A stretch of DNA of 64,000 bases from Ignelater luminosus (Eukaryota > Arthropoda > Insecta > Coleoptera > Elateridae). The stretch is taken from the NCBI GenBank assembly GCA_011009095.1, contig VTPC01004674.1:1-64000 (forward strand). Direction: 5' to 3'. The notes beneath the pieces are model-generated. The model saw nothing but the letters and a program-made list of their open reading frames with translations. It did no database searches and was not told the origin of the DNA. Below, in pieces: positions 1 to 12,942 of this stretch. The stretch's first letter is position 1; every line of letters begins with the position of its first letter. The translations under genes were made by a program, and so were the position numbers.

Positions 1-770
1 TCAGTGTTGCCAAGGCCAGAAATATAAATAGCAACCCTCGTACCCATTTGAATCTCTTTATTGTTCTACGTCTAATTTTCAAAAAGGCATTCATGATCTT
101 GCTAAAGCAATTTTCTCGCAATGAAAGTTTTTGGGGTCCTAGTTACTATTCTTTGTAGAAACTTGCTTCGTCAGAGACATAGTCAAACGAACAAAAATTC
201 TCGAAACTCAGCCTTATCATTGAACAATGATTAACGCTTGCCCGTTTGGAATTACGCATTGTTTTAATATCTGATCAAAACTTTCTAGAAATGTGATAAA
301 CATACATCTAATGGAGCGTTTGTCTCGACCTTAAAATCTTCATAGTTTAAGCCTAGTTAAGTAACAGAAAAATCCTAGCCAGGCCCCAGTATAAAAGGAA
401 TCATCTCTAGAGTGTCCATTCTTGTGTAGTACTGCAATGCTGAGTGTTCGCACTAAGACCAACGAGCTTTTATCGTGCAAGATTGTAACCTGTGGTGTAT
501 TGCAATAAATGCCAATGTCTTCAAAAACCAGGCAAGTTATGTCAATATTTCCGAAATGCAAAATTTCAAGTACTATTAGCTAATGAAATTTTGAAGCAGA
601 ATTGACACATTGTCTACCTACCGTAAGCCTTATGTCGACACCCATGGTTACAAACAAATCATTGCATTGAACTAAATAATTGTGCTATTGGGAATAACAA
701 TTATAAATCAAATCTATTTTTGGATCTTGGCTTTCCATATACTAATATACGGAATGTGCTTGGAAAGAAA
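1..770. other. AT-rich non-coding stretch
   Basis: I see no convincing gene here. The open frames are short and have no recognisable motif. The window opens with a CAGTGTTGCCAAG-like string. It resembles the terminal repeat of the hAT-like MITE found at 25,167 and 45,978, but the rest does not match, so I do not call a copy. Confidence 0.5.
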
Positions 771-840
771 GCAAAACAAAACATCTGAGAATGCAAAACA
801 AAACATCTGAGAATGCAAAACAAAACATCTGAGAATGCAA
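771..840. repeat. 22-bp tandem repeat, about 3 copies
   Basis: The unit aaaacaaaacatctgagaat plus gc is repeated about three times in a row with almost no change. The array runs directly into the dispersed repeat that starts near 828, whose second copy (25,556) has only a single unit. This suggests the array expanded in this copy. Confidence 0.85.
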
Positions 841-1010
841 AGCATAACCACAACGAATTCCTTTTGTTACTGAATTCGAGTAACAATCTGTTCACAAAAA
901 TAAGCAAACATTTATCTTTTAACGGCCATTTTCACCATGTTCCCGAATAGATACCAAACAACGAAGACACCATGTCTTTAGTTTTTATGTAGAATCCAAA
1001 TCTGGTAGGA
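828..1010 (+). repeat. Dispersed repeat copy A (also at 25,556)
   Basis: About 180 bp matches 25,556-25,790 in the same orientation. Shared strings include gaatgcaaagcataac, tctgttcacaaaaataag, accatgttcccgaa and gtagaatccaaatctg. The second copy has about 60 bp extra in the middle. No coding frame is conserved. It is a fragment of a transposable element of unknown class. Confidence 0.8.
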
Positions 1011-4000
1011 GCTGGAATACCAAATTATTCAAAACCATTAATTGTTTTGTATTGTTCAAGGCAATCAAACATTTGCAAATGTCAAGACAGCAACGAAGTT
1101 AAAGGTCACAGTTTTAAATGATTTTAATTGTAGGATCCTGCTATCGGCGTTGGGGTGGAAATGGCCAATAACGAAAACGCAGGTGCGTTTTGGTGATTGG
1201 TCGTCGCGTAGTCAAAATGCTAGATGACGGTACTATTAGTTGGTATCTTGTTTTATTCTCCCGGTGATGCAGAACATTCTCGAGAGTCGAGATATATATA
1301 GTATAGACCAAGAAAATTACGAAATAAGACTGCGCGGTTGCATAGTGGCGTTTTTCTTGTAGACCTATGGATTCGTATTTCGGTCAAAATCTTTTTTAGG
1401 TATCAATGCATTTCTAGTAAGCAATTTAGACGTTGAAAAAGAAGGTAAAATATAAATAATCTTACATTTTCAGATTTTTACTTTTTTCACCAAGTACTTT
1501 TGGCAAACAATGATAGTTTACTATTTGTTAAAAACCAAACCAAACTTGTTTTTAATTTATGAAAAGGTTTTTTTACACCCAAAATACACTTTTAGTATTT
1601 TTGAATTGGAAATCAATTAGTATAGTTACTAATTTTAGCAGCGATTTTTTCCTCAAATTGCACCCTTTTTCTCCTTTAAATATCGGTTCTTAAAATTCTA
1701 ATGTTTATATCTCGATAACTTGCTTTTTCTAAACACGTCCACATTAAATGATCAAGCTGTAGACAACATACACACTAGCACACTTTCTGAAATAAACAAC
1801 GCAACCATCGGTGTCTTTCAAAAAGTAAGCACAACTTAAAAAAAATATAAAGTAATATCTCGCATTGCCCAAAAAGAGGTTTACTGTTATTTTTGCAAGC
1901 TATAATTTAAAAGAAGCAGATTGACAAAAATACTTGCAAAACTACTCAGCATTCTAAGAGAATTTCAAACAACCCAGAATTATAACTGTTAGAAATTATA
2001 CATGCTGCACTAGCCTTATCTTTTAAACATCTAAATAGCATGCATAAGATGAAATCGACAAAAATTTCACAAGCTGAAAAAACTAATTTATTTTTAATTA
2101 AGAAGGGAAAAAAGTTAATATGTTCTAAATGAGTCCCCAGGGCAAAAACTACTGTTAAAACAGGATACGTCTCCTCAAAAGGAAGAAGTTCGACCAGTTT
2201 CGAGGTAAATAAGGACATGTGCTTCTTTCGAACTTGGTCAACCACTTAACACCTAACGCAGTGCAAGCAGCAGCAGCAATAGCATTCAGCTTGTTTGTTC
2301 TTTTCTTGTAATGAGTAATACAATGTCAATTAACAAATAAGACATATTATTGCTATAGGCTGGGATTATTATTGTATGTATATGGGAGCAGTCGGATTTT
2401 CCTTTTTTTTCCACTTTAACTTTTTATAGTCTGGTCGAGTAAAATGATACATAATCGGCATGTGTATGTATGTGCAATGTGCAGATCGAATACAAGATCA
2501 TTGATCGTGACCTCTTTGCATGCCACAAACCCAGTGTCTCTCCTTATAAGACCATCATCTACACGCTACAGTTTTACAGACGCAATAAAAATTTTAAATC
2601 TCATGCCTTTTTAGGAATATTCTGCAGTTTATTTTACATTGATCCAGAAATATTTATAAAAGTAACTTTAATAACAAGGTCGCGTAATTTTTAGTTCTTT
2701 TCTGATAAGGCATTTTATGAGAAGGTTCCCTATTTTTTTCACATCTTAAATTGTGTAAGATGCACTAAAATCTTACCGAACAGGAAATCGTTGACAAATC
2801 GGGTTCCCACCATTTTCTCGTGAAGCAGATGTTCTGTAACAAAGAAGTTATTGGTGGCCCATTCGTGCACCCTAAAAAATGGGATCAGGCAGGTACTTTT
2901 GAAAGAGGTCAAAAATATTTTAGAACTGTTTTTCTTTATGCATTATGTATAAGGTGGTCCAGTTAAGTATTAATAATAGTAATAGCAATAATAATAATAA
3001 TTATTATTAATTTTTATTATGATTGTGTGTTTTAATAATGATAAAAACAAACAAACAATACGAGTTATCTATAAACATATATTAATGGCACTGCTGTGTA
3101 CATCATCGTGAAACGTCACTTACAAATCGTCGAAAACATTCCAATGAGCAATTCCAATTGTCCTCTCTCATCAACGAACGAATCCGTCATAGCTGGCGGC
3201 TTTCGATGAAACACAAATGCATTTAAGTGCCCACACAACAGTGCACATTAAAAGTCGTGGACACTTCCGCCTAGTTCTATTATTGTAATTGCAATGTTTA
3301 TTGTATGTAAAACTGGATTAATTGTAAATTCTGCTTTTATTATGTGCGCAATGATGATTGTGCAATTTTGAGGTTAGGTACATACATATTATATTTTGAT
3401 TAAATGAAGATTTAAACTTGCCGTATACATAAATAGTCTATAGTATACTATGTTAATTGTATTAAAATAATATTTTATTTGAGAATAAGCAAGTACAACA
3501 GAGAAACAATAGAAAATCCAATATGCCAAAAGGAGATTTGATACAATGGAACTAAACAAAACACTAAAACAAAATTAAAAACCCAGTTTCGCTTTCTTTA
3601 GTCTATTAGCATGCTTGATCTAATTTTTAATTATAATTATAATTAATTAAATTTAGTTTTTGTCACAATTAATATACACCCAAACAAGTTTCAAATTAGT
3701 TCTTTGGCTATTTATGCTAGATCACTTCCTAATTAATTAATCAGTTTTACATAGGATGTGTCCAAAATCCAATACACAATGAGAAAAAAATTGCTCTATT
3801 TTGCAAATTCTACAAAAGTAATTCATGGCTTTCTACATATTTTTTTAAAAATAAAAAAATATCTCTGTAGCCAATAGGCACACGAAGAACAAATTTAACT
3901 AACAACTCGAAAAATATATTTTGGAACTGTTTCAGAAATAAATATCTGGGAAGCCATAGATTATTTCAAAAAATCAGAAACAATCACGAAACGAGATTCA

Positions 4001-6270
4001 AAATAGGAGATGACAAACTTCTAGCTATAGTACGTCCAGAGCAAGCGCAAGGACAGGACGTGAAAATGAGGCAACGCTAGACGCTGCACTGCACAGTGGC
4101 TAATAAGACAATTGAAACTGATATTAAACACACTACGTAACACTCTGTTTACAAAACGAAGACATCTTAAGAAATAGTTATAGGCATCAAATGTCGTTAC
4201 GCCATTCCTGATTCTAAAGATTCTCCTAGGTCTCGAATGGTTTGACGCAATTCCTAATTTCGAACTAATAATTTGTGGGTTATTTAGTACCTACGAATGT
4301 TTAGAGTAGATTTCCAGCTGTTTCCCAAAATCCACAGAAATTTAAATACATTATGAAAGCCCATATCTATAAGTTCTTATGTACTATTTCCAATTCTTGT
4401 AAATTCTAGATGCACTTTTAGCACGATCAGCATATTGCCATGAATAATGTAAAGTCTGTCGCTTTCGCACCCCGCTTTCCGGACAAACTTTTCAAATAGC
4501 AATAGACTTTTACTCAAATTTTATGACTAGACTGCCTGAAATAGAGATTCGCAAATTGTGGCCCATAAGCCATTGCGAGTTTGCGAACTGACGGTTTCCG
4601 TTGCAGAATTAAGATTTCCAAGAAAGGTCTCGATTCTATAACGGTTTAAGATTTTGAATTGTATCAAATTCTATTTCGATTTCCTCGTTTTGCTCGTTAT
4701 CACAGCGAAAGAGTAGATAAGGTATGATGATTCTGCCACAGTTTCTGACATGTTTTCAAAGAAATCTCGTGTTTTGATGTACTTCTAATCTAATTCGTAG
4801 AACGTAACTTAAAATGTTTGTGGTTCGTACGCATCTCCAAGAGTGAGCTTTATGTGCTTGTGTTGTTTTTTCAAATTCCGCCATAATTGAATATCAGCAT
4901 AAGAATGGTCACTATACAATTCGTCCATGATTTACAAATCTGTCTGCATGAATCCACTAAATACATAAATGCCATTCTCTTCCGATTTAGAAAATCTTCA
5001 CTTCCGGTATAGTCCGCTCGAGTAATCGTACTTTTCTGCCCATTTGGTTTGTAGTGGCTTGATGATAACGATCCAGTCCAAATAAAATATAAAAAGATTC
5101 AAACTTAGAAGTCATTTAGAAGGCTCGGTAATCAGAGAAAGAAAAATCAAAACACACAATTCTAGCATCCCAAAATAAAGTTGCAATTGCATGCTTTGGT
5201 CAAAAATCCTCTGGCATCCATCGCGTACGTAATTGATAAGAATGGCTAACAACATTTAGTAAAATGTTGGCAGAATTCACAAATGCAGTCTCGAAATAGA
5301 AACCAATAGAAAAGCGTTAATTCATTAAAATGGAATTCGGACAGTTGTCCAATAACATAAATGGTCGAATTGATCGGCATCTAAATAGGTTAAAAAAATC
5401 AGCCGTCCACTTGGACTTGGATTTGGGCATGCATATATGGTAAGCGGTAACCCACAAAAGTTTTTTCCAAGAGTATCAAATCGAGAAATGGTAGCAAAGA
5501 AGAACAGAACATCAAGATAGTTATTTGAGTAACTTTCATTTTTTTTTCATTGCTATTAAATACATTGAGAAAGATCTGACCAAAAGCTATAAGACTAAAA
5601 TCGATACCTGACTGTGATTGGCTGAACAGAAACCGATTCTAAAGATTAAACCTAAGCAATTTTTAAAGCTTCATTAAGAGGAGTAAAATATCCATAACAA
5701 AGCAAAACACTCAGACATTTTTCTAAGATGGGGCCGTATGAATAAGATGCAGAAAATGCTTTTATCAATCGATAAAGAGGATAAACATTTAATTATAACA
5801 TTTTAGTTATATGGCTCATTAGGCATTATCTTCGAATAGTTCTGATAGAAACTCAGATTGTTAGATTCATGATTTAGAATTGGTGTGACTTCACTATGAC
5901 TTAGCAAAACGTAAAAAAAAGAAATATAGAAACAGAATTCCATTTCCTAAATAATTTGCAAAAGTAATAAACGACGCTTTATCACATGTACTTGAAAAGG
6001 CAAAAGATTCAATACAAAAGGACATTTAATTCAATTCTTTAGGATTAAGAACAGTAAAACAATTATATTTCTTTTTTGTTTTGGACGGGAACACAATAAA
6101 AAGAAATAAAAAGCACAAACATCAACATAATAAATTGAAATGGATCGCGCCGCCTACTGTTTTACAGAGAAAAAAAGCCAGGAAAATAATGCACATTTAA
6201 AAAGTAATTATGATTTACCACACACATACCTGCTGTACATACATGCAGTCGGAAAAAAGGGCACGACAAT
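1011..6270. other. Gene-free AT-rich DNA
   Basis: No gene can be supported. There is an AT microsatellite-like palindrome of TAA/TTA near 2,965-3,020. A less AT-rich island lies at 3,100-3,260 and might be conserved non-coding DNA. Scattered short open frames look random. If the candidate minus-strand exons at 8.25-9.33 kb are real, this stretch could be intron or 3' UTR of that gene. Confidence 0.4.
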
Positions 6271-6289
6271 TTACGAACTCGTGAATAAA

Positions 6290-6568
6290 CAATCGGGTTA
6301 ACTGGTATACGCGACGGCATACTATATACATTTTATACGAATACAAACAAAAAAGGATTCTCGGAGTCAAACAATCAATGAAATTCGTATTGAACTAGAT
6401 ATCAAGTTTGATCAAAAGGGTAAACCGGTTAAACGTCTATTGATTCCGCGGATCATGCATCAGAGAGGCAAGCCGCGCGCGATTCGCTTCCCCATACCTG
6501 GTATAACTAGAAAAACATTCAATTATGCACTTCCCCATTGTTCTCACTGTGGCTCTTTATGTGTTTAA
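6290..6568 (+). other. Open stretch of ~90 codons with a GC island
   Basis: One plus-strand frame stays open across about 280 bp and ends in TAA at 6,566-6,568. Inside is a clearly less AT-rich core (6,430-6,500) that would read KPVKRLLIPRIMHQRGKPRA. There is no early ATG. On the minus strand the same core follows a good acceptor (ttttctag, near 6,512) and gives a short phase-0 terminal exon that could follow the exon ending at 8,250. I cannot tell which strand, if either, is coding. Confidence 0.25.
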
Positions 6569-6569
6569 A

Positions 6570-8240
6570 TAAGTTCAAGTTATGTAACAATTAACGGAGA
6601 ATTCACATGAATTATTTTCTAACTGGAGGCATTTTATTATTTGTATGGATTATGAAGAGGAAGGAAGAATGTGCATAATTGGAATTATGATCTTGTAATA
6701 CCATTTTAGTAATTAGATAATCATATCACAATAAAAGGGGATTAGAAGAGAATAAAAGAATGAGAATGTTCGATACGTCGGTGTTGATAAGGTAGCTTCC
6801 CACAAAAATGAATAAACTTAAGAATAACTGAACTTTGGAATTTTCAATAAGATTTTCTATGATTAGCTGTAATAACAACGCTTCAAGAAAACATGATTTT
6901 TTTAAAGTCCCGTTTGTATAGAAATGTATGAAGATTTCGTCATCAATTTCGACAATTCCAACAAACTTGATCAAAGTTGCACAATAATTATAAACATAGG
7001 AACTCAAATAAATAAACAAACGAAAGCAATACTTTCTTTTGTTCAACTTCTAAACGTCATACATCAAATATTTTACAAACAAATTTAGGTTAAATCATAT
7101 TATTACTTATTCAAATATGGTCATAAAAAAAAGACTGAATAAATTGTACAATTTTTTTTTAATTCTAACAAAAATGGCGTTCTTAGAAGTTAGTTTTAGA
7201 CTTTTAGTCTAAACGTAGTTTTAAGGTTAATATGGTTCAACTAAATTACGTAAAATATTTCCATTTAATATTTTTTTAATATTTCTCACAATTTCTATTA
7301 AGTCTCTGCTCTGATTTATAATTTTCATTGGATGTTATCGCTTTATTTGTAAACAAAATCATTTTATCAGCAACCAATTCAATGAATGATGTTCCGCCAC
7401 ATAATAAAATCAAAACTTGGAAGAGATAACTTCAGTGTTAATTAAAACTTTATACGCTCCAAAATCAGAATAATTTTGGGAATATCCAGATTTTAGGACA
7501 ATTTCATTTGATAGTATCAGATTTTTAACAGTCAATACAAACAAAAGATGGTGAATGTGACTCGTTTTAAAACAGACGATTGTATTACCATAGAAACCTA
7601 ACAATTACTTTGGTAGTTTCAATTATCATTTTCATTGAGTTAACTGAATTTCATACTAATCTCGATATTAAATAAAATGTAAAGGTTGTGTGTTCACTTT
7701 GATTGAATTAATAAAAGAATTAGAAATGTTAAGATTAAGAAAACGTCTTCTATTCACTATAAAATTTACAAGCTTCTTTCTCTTGGGTAAAGGTCAGTTA
7801 TGTCAAATTACCGGTCGTTGTCGATCTAATATTTTATGGTTATAATACTACCTGGTCATTACTTTTTAAATACCTTCATGACCTTTTTATTATAATTTAC
7901 TTAATAAATTGCTCAATATAAGTAGACTTAAGCTAATAAGTTAAATAAATCTGGAATTTCTAAAGTAAAATTACCAGAAATTATCTTGTAAACATCGATA
8001 TCAAAGAAGGCTTGCATTCTAATTCAATAATTGAGTTCAAAGTATAAAATATTGGAATATTGCAAGATAATGATGTAGGTTAGGTAGTCAAAACAATCAA
8101 ATTAACCATAGATTCTTATCAACTCAAATCTGTTATATTTAAGGTATTTACTTTAAAGCGGAAATTTACATTTCTTTAAAATAATTCTGTGTAACAACTT
8201 CTCATTAAATTAGACTTACATTAGAAAAGAAATCAAGATT
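6570..8240. other. AT-rich stretch, nothing recognised
   Basis: The longest frames here (minus strand near 6,726-7,046 and 7,410-7,604) are rich in I, L, F and N, as expected from random AT-rich DNA. They have no conserved motif. I see no RNA gene or mobile element. Confidence 0.45.
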
Positions 8241-8249
8241 GCTACTTAC

Positions 8250-8456
8250 GTTACTGTTCTTGTTTAATCCCAAAGCTCGTAGCCGCACTCTAGGGAGATG
8301 GCGTTTAATGTTTTTATTATTATTATTTTTGACAGAAGAATCCCATGGAGGTCTTTCAACATTATTTGGAGTTTCAGTATTTGCGGTGGAACACAAAATA
8401 CTATCCCATGGTGATGGTGGATTTGGAGCTCTCGGCGGTGGCAATATATGCAACAT
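8250..8456 (-). CDS. Candidate coding exon, proline-rich (partial gene, unknown)
   Basis: This is an open minus-strand stretch of 69 codons that starts at an ATG at 8,456 and ends in phase 0 at a strong donor (C|GTAAGT, 8,250/8,249). The peptide begins MLHILPPPRAPNPPSPWDSI and is rich in proline, asparagine and basic residues, as low-complexity parts of insect regulatory proteins often are. I do not recognise the protein. A possible terminal exon lies at 6.5 kb. A possible upstream first exon lies at 9,273-9,329, but its phase does not join directly to this frame, so the two may be alternative starts or unrelated. Confidence 0.35.
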
Positions 8457-8689
8457 TGCCGCTTACAGTATAGCGAGATCTTTTACACCGCTTTACAACA
8501 CCGGCAACAACACACCAAGAACTTATACTATTTACATTATTATTTTATTATGAAAGAAGTGCCGCAATGCAATTTAGAATTCCGAACGTCATCGTATCAA
8601 ATAGTTCAGTCAAGTTTTTCTCGTATTGTTAACTAGATACGTGAGTATTATGTTAGTATTATACAACAGGGTGTACGTATACATTAACC

Positions 8690-8870
8690 ACATGCATACT
8701 TTCAACACCGAAAGCAAACTGACAGCGAGTGCATCGTGCCTTCGAACGCTTCGACTCCACACCGACCGACCACGTTTAGTGCAGATCAGGAGAGCAGCGC
8801 CGCAACTGGCGGACGCCAAAATCGACTATACCGTTAGTGCCGAAGATGGAAAATAAACGGGTTGCCAAAG
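8690..8870. promoter_or_regulatory. Less AT-rich island, possible transcription start region
   Basis: About 150 bp here is much richer in GC than its surroundings and contains several CGs, including CGGTCGGTCGG-like strings on the minus strand. It lies about 300 bp upstream of the candidate minus-strand exon at 8,456. Open frames on both strands across it are probably a side effect of composition. A promoter or 5' UTR for the minus-strand exon is an inference. Confidence 0.25.
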
Positions 8871-9272
8871 GCTAATAAACTTTTGAGATTATAAATTATA
8901 ATTTCCTTACAGATAGAAGCTTTAAACATAATAAAACTAACACTATGCATATTAACCGTGGGAATTCAATTATTACATTTGTGAAATTCTTGAATTAAAG
9001 AATTAGTAAATAATGTTTTAACACTAAATAAAAACTTCTTGGAGCAATAGTGAAAACTACAAATACAAGGTCGCATTAATCAGTCTAACCTCACACCATA
9101 CAAAGAAATGACTCCTTTACAAATAATATTAACAAATCATTTACAACCCTTTGTGTTCAATAACAACATGTCTACAAGTCTACAATAATAAATTAAAAAA
9201 ACCCAAAGTCCTAACACGCATATTTTACGATAACAAACAATGATAACAAAATTGTAAATGACAAATACTCAC

Positions 9273-9329
9273 AAAACTTTGAGGTGAATTATTGGTGCTT
9301 GGACTTCTTTGAACCGTCACTAATGGCAT
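9273..9329 (-). CDS. Candidate first coding exon (19 codons, unknown gene)
   Basis: On the minus strand an ATG at 9,329 opens MPLVTVQRSPSTNNSPQSF, then a strong donor TTTT|GTGAGT follows in phase 0. Ser/Pro/Asn-rich starts like this are common in insect regulatory proteins. Upstream (9,330-9,500) is less AT-rich and holds a CCAAT-like motif. The partner exons are not identified. Confidence 0.3.
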
Positions 9330-9529
9330 CACTATTTTTTCCAAAATATACACTCGAACACGATTTAATTTCACAGTTCACGATGTGACACAAAATCCAA
9401 ACCTACATTTTTTTGACAACAGAAATTACAACACAAACGTCAAACGCTGGACATGTTCAATACTCATTCACGTTTTCTAACCAATCACGATTTTGTTAAT
9501 AATGCGTTCGCCATCTACTGGGAGATTGT

Positions 9530-10900
9530 ACAAAAAACAATAATGCACCACAAAAAAGTTTTCTGTTGTGGTATTATCGTGAAATGCTGAAATGGTGTAT
9601 AAATGAAAGAGGCTAAAATATAGAAATTACTATTAATTACAACAAAAATCTTTTTGTGCTGATTGTTATATTGCATAGAAGAAATTAACTTCAATATTTT
9701 ATTTGCTAAATTTAAGAAATGTAGCAGTAACGTAACTATTTATACATTTTCAAGCAAAAAATGCACATTAAAAGCTTGATTTTCATAAAAAACTCAATAT
9801 ATTAATAATTAACATAGATAGTAATATAAATTATATCAAAACTAAAAACGTTATTCTATCATTCGCAATTAGTTTAAAAGACTCTGAACGCATGCTATGT
9901 AGGATTACACATACGCTGATTACACACCCTATGGATTTAGATTTGGAACTGAAAAGAATTAGTAGCGTCCCAACATTAGTTTTTATATAGGATTCTTCTT
10001 GTATTGTCTAAAACCACTGTTAAAAGAAAAACAGAAAGATCATATTGCAGTTCAATAAAAACTACAACATATTTATTATGTACGAGATGTTTTCAAAAAG
10101 TTTGTGCTTGTTTATGATGCTGATGACATCTTTTTAACAAAAGTATAAAATGATTTAATCCTTGAAAATCTCATCTATAGACACCATTTATATTAATTTA
10201 TATCTTTCGATGGTTTTCCGGTTTTCGTATGGAGCTTCCAACAAAATAAAAGATGTGAACCAACAGCCATATAATATCTATCTGAATTCTCAAAAACCCA
10301 AATTTTGCTATGAGCACCATGTTCAATATCGGGGATGCTTGTTTCACAGGATCAACCCAGAATGACGGTACGTGTTCTGCAGTGAACAAAGCTTCATCTG
10401 CTGTTTCCCGTTGTCAATTGGTGTAAATAATGGCTGGTGATGTAGTGGTCCCCTCCGCGCCTTAATTTTTCTTGTCTTTTTTCATCCTATGTTTCCGGAG
10501 GACCGTAGACACCAGAGTAGTATTCTGGTAATTCGGGATTACAATACATTACTGAAAGCCATTTGTACGAATCAACCAATAAAGTAAACCCGTGAGTTTT
10601 CTTTTTCATCGGTACACCTCTGCACAACAACCTAATCAACGGCAACACTTAGGCATCTATTCTTCAACAACTGTTGTACCATCTGCATCATCTACGCATC
10701 AACCAGGTGTAATGGTACACCTGATTACTGAACAGTAACAGAATGATAACATCCAAGCACCAACATTACAAATTCCATCGCCTCTATCGCCAGTTTATCT
10801 AAGTTAACGATCACAACTCCAGTCGGCACCTATGTACGACCGTCGGAGACAAGAAACAACCCCTCAAGATATACTTCTTCCGTCAACGTAACCACCGCCA
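9530..10900. other. No gene seen; degenerate coding-like sequence at 10.4-10.9 kb
   Basis: The stretch 9,530-10,400 is plain AT-rich DNA. From about 10,420 to 10,990 the composition changes to less AT-rich, with Pro/Gln/Ser/Thr-rich conceptual translations broken by stops. It looks like decayed coding sequence of a mobile element, but no motif lets me name one. It runs into the tRNA-like sequence at 11,031. Confidence 0.35.
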
Positions 10901-11030
10901 TGCCGCCGCACTCTCATTGACGTTCAAGGGCGCCACCAACAACTACTTCTACTTTTGTATCTCCACTGCAGCTGCTGCCAGAATGAAACAGAGCATTCGA
11001 ATTGTTTCTCCTTTGCGAAATCCAAAATCG

Positions 11031-11150
11031 GTGGCTCTGATAGTTACGCATTTGACTCTCAACCCAATTGTTGCGGGTTCGATTCCCGGCCAAGGTCTCG
11101 AGATTCTTCACGCGAAAAAAAATTCTCTGGATCCCGTGCAACTACGATGA
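11031..11150 (+). repeat. tRNA-like sequence, probable head of a SINE
   Basis: A B-box-like GGTTCGATTCC lies at 11,076-11,086 inside gggttcgattccc, which can form a T-arm. An A-box-like TGGCTCTGATA lies at 11,032-11,042. The distance of 44 bp between them is normal for a tRNA promoter. Between them, gcatttgactctcaaccc resembles an anticodon arm. The acceptor stem is not clean, and non-tRNA sequence follows (aaggtctcgagattcttcac). I infer a tRNA-derived SINE or tRNA pseudogene rather than a working tRNA. Confidence 0.55.
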
Positions 11151-11239
11151 GTCGCACGTTAAAATTCTTCTTGTTAATGCTTGGTATTCTGAGTCGGTTA
11201 AATTGGAATGAACTTGACTTTTGCTTCTTTTAACTTTAT

Positions 11240-12930
11240 TTTCGTTTATTATCTTTCATTTTCGGTTTTTCATTTATTTTGATGATACAATGTGATTTTG
11301 AGTCCTCAAGCTTACCCAAATTCGTGTCAAATTAATTTTAGGCAGATTGCGTCTAGAGTAGAACAAATCTAAAATCTTTTTGTCGGAATCTTCTTCTACT
11401 TTCCACAGATATGAATGAGAGTGGATTGACTCAGACGTTTACCAATATCCTGCTCATACGTTTACCAAGAACCTACTCACAATTGGAATCTCCATGAAAC
11501 GTTTTTAAAAACTAAATTCACCGGCCAAATTTGGCATTGTCCGGTTGTCACCGACGACCCGATCTACCAATAGTTGTAACTTCAACATTTGTTAAATTTC
11601 ATGAAATTTCTAGTCAACCAATTCAGAAAAATTGCACATAAGTAACTCATAGTCGCTTTTTCTATAGACATTTACTTCTTTCCTATTCCTTTTTGATTTA
11701 GAGGTTCTGTGATTATTCTAAAAACTTGCATTGAATACCGTCTATAGTTTTTTTTCTCGTAAGCCTGGCCGGCATCATAACTTCAAAAGCTAATCAACCA
11801 ATGAAAACTGAAAATGAGAACTCATCCAGTAAATGGAACTTACCTTTCCCACCTCAGTGATCGACACGTAACAAGTCAGTATCTAAAAACTTTAAGAATT
11901 TCTACTCTCGACTATTGCATAAAGAATTCTATTTTCTCTATACTAAAAACATCGTATGTACTTATTGGCCTTGAAAGTTGCATGCAGAAATGTTAACTTT
12001 TAGCTGTATCATTGTAATTTGTCGAAATATCAAAAATTCTTTTTAACAAATTATACGGGGTGTACTATATGTCTTAGATACCTAAAATTACAAGAAAAAT
12101 ACACTTGCAATTTGACCCTATCATTTTTTGGTAACATTCCCTAACATCCTACATTTAAGAAAATGATTTTGGTATACCTTGTATATGATGAAGGTATTCT
12201 GAGGGTACAGTTTGTCATATAAAGCCTTTTTTCCACACACACACTGTATATCTAAATCTTGACAGTTAGCTTTAGGTTAATTTTACATTTAGGTTAGAAA
12301 TGACAGCGTTGCCATGACTGTGAATTAAGAAAATACTATCTATCTTTAAAACGTACTTGATTTGAGATTGTCACACTACTTCTTATCTTGCTAAAAATAT
12401 TAGATTTAACTGAGATTTAGTATTATGTAGACCAACATTAATTATATTTTTTCGTAAATTTTTTGACCAGCTAGTTTCAGAGTAATTTCGAGTCACACGT
12501 TGCAGTTTTATGCATAAATCTTAAGGCGATTACACTCGAAACTGCGCTTCTATTCAAAAGTAAAGCGTACACTTTATTTACACGTTGTAAAGATTTCTGT
12601 TTAAATGGTTTCTATGGTAACCCAAGAAAATATTAATACAACAATAAGGAATTTTCATTTTTAAAAAATTCATTAGTTTTATTCGTCTCGTCGTGAACTT
12701 TCAGAAAAACTACAGGATGAACACTTTATCTAAAAAAAACCTTCTTATGGAAATTTTCCATTGAAAAATTTATTTTGAAAATTTACAACTTTTGTATTCC
12801 TTGGCTGTCCAGAGTGAGAGTGGTCTCCTTTTACTCCTTTCTACGTGAGCTTTCAGGAAAACTATAGAAACCTCCAAAAACTTCAGAACCTAAACAGAAC
12901 TTAAGCTTACTATTTTTTAAGGTTGGTAAC
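11240..12930. other. AT-rich DNA, no gene recognised
   Basis: I find no supported gene. At about 12,052-12,070 a string acggggtgtactatatg resembles the end of a DNA transposon, but I found no partner end. The frame at 11,814-11,996 has no recognisable features. Confidence 0.4.
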
Positions 12931-12942
12931 GCTCGCATATTC

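Noticed and set aside
1-20. Possible third copy of the hAT-like MITE at the window start
   Set aside because: Only about 13 bp match the terminal repeat; the sequence inside does not.
2967-3022. CRISPR-like or satellite signal in the TAA/TTA stretch
   Set aside because: It is a short AT microsatellite palindrome without spacer structure.
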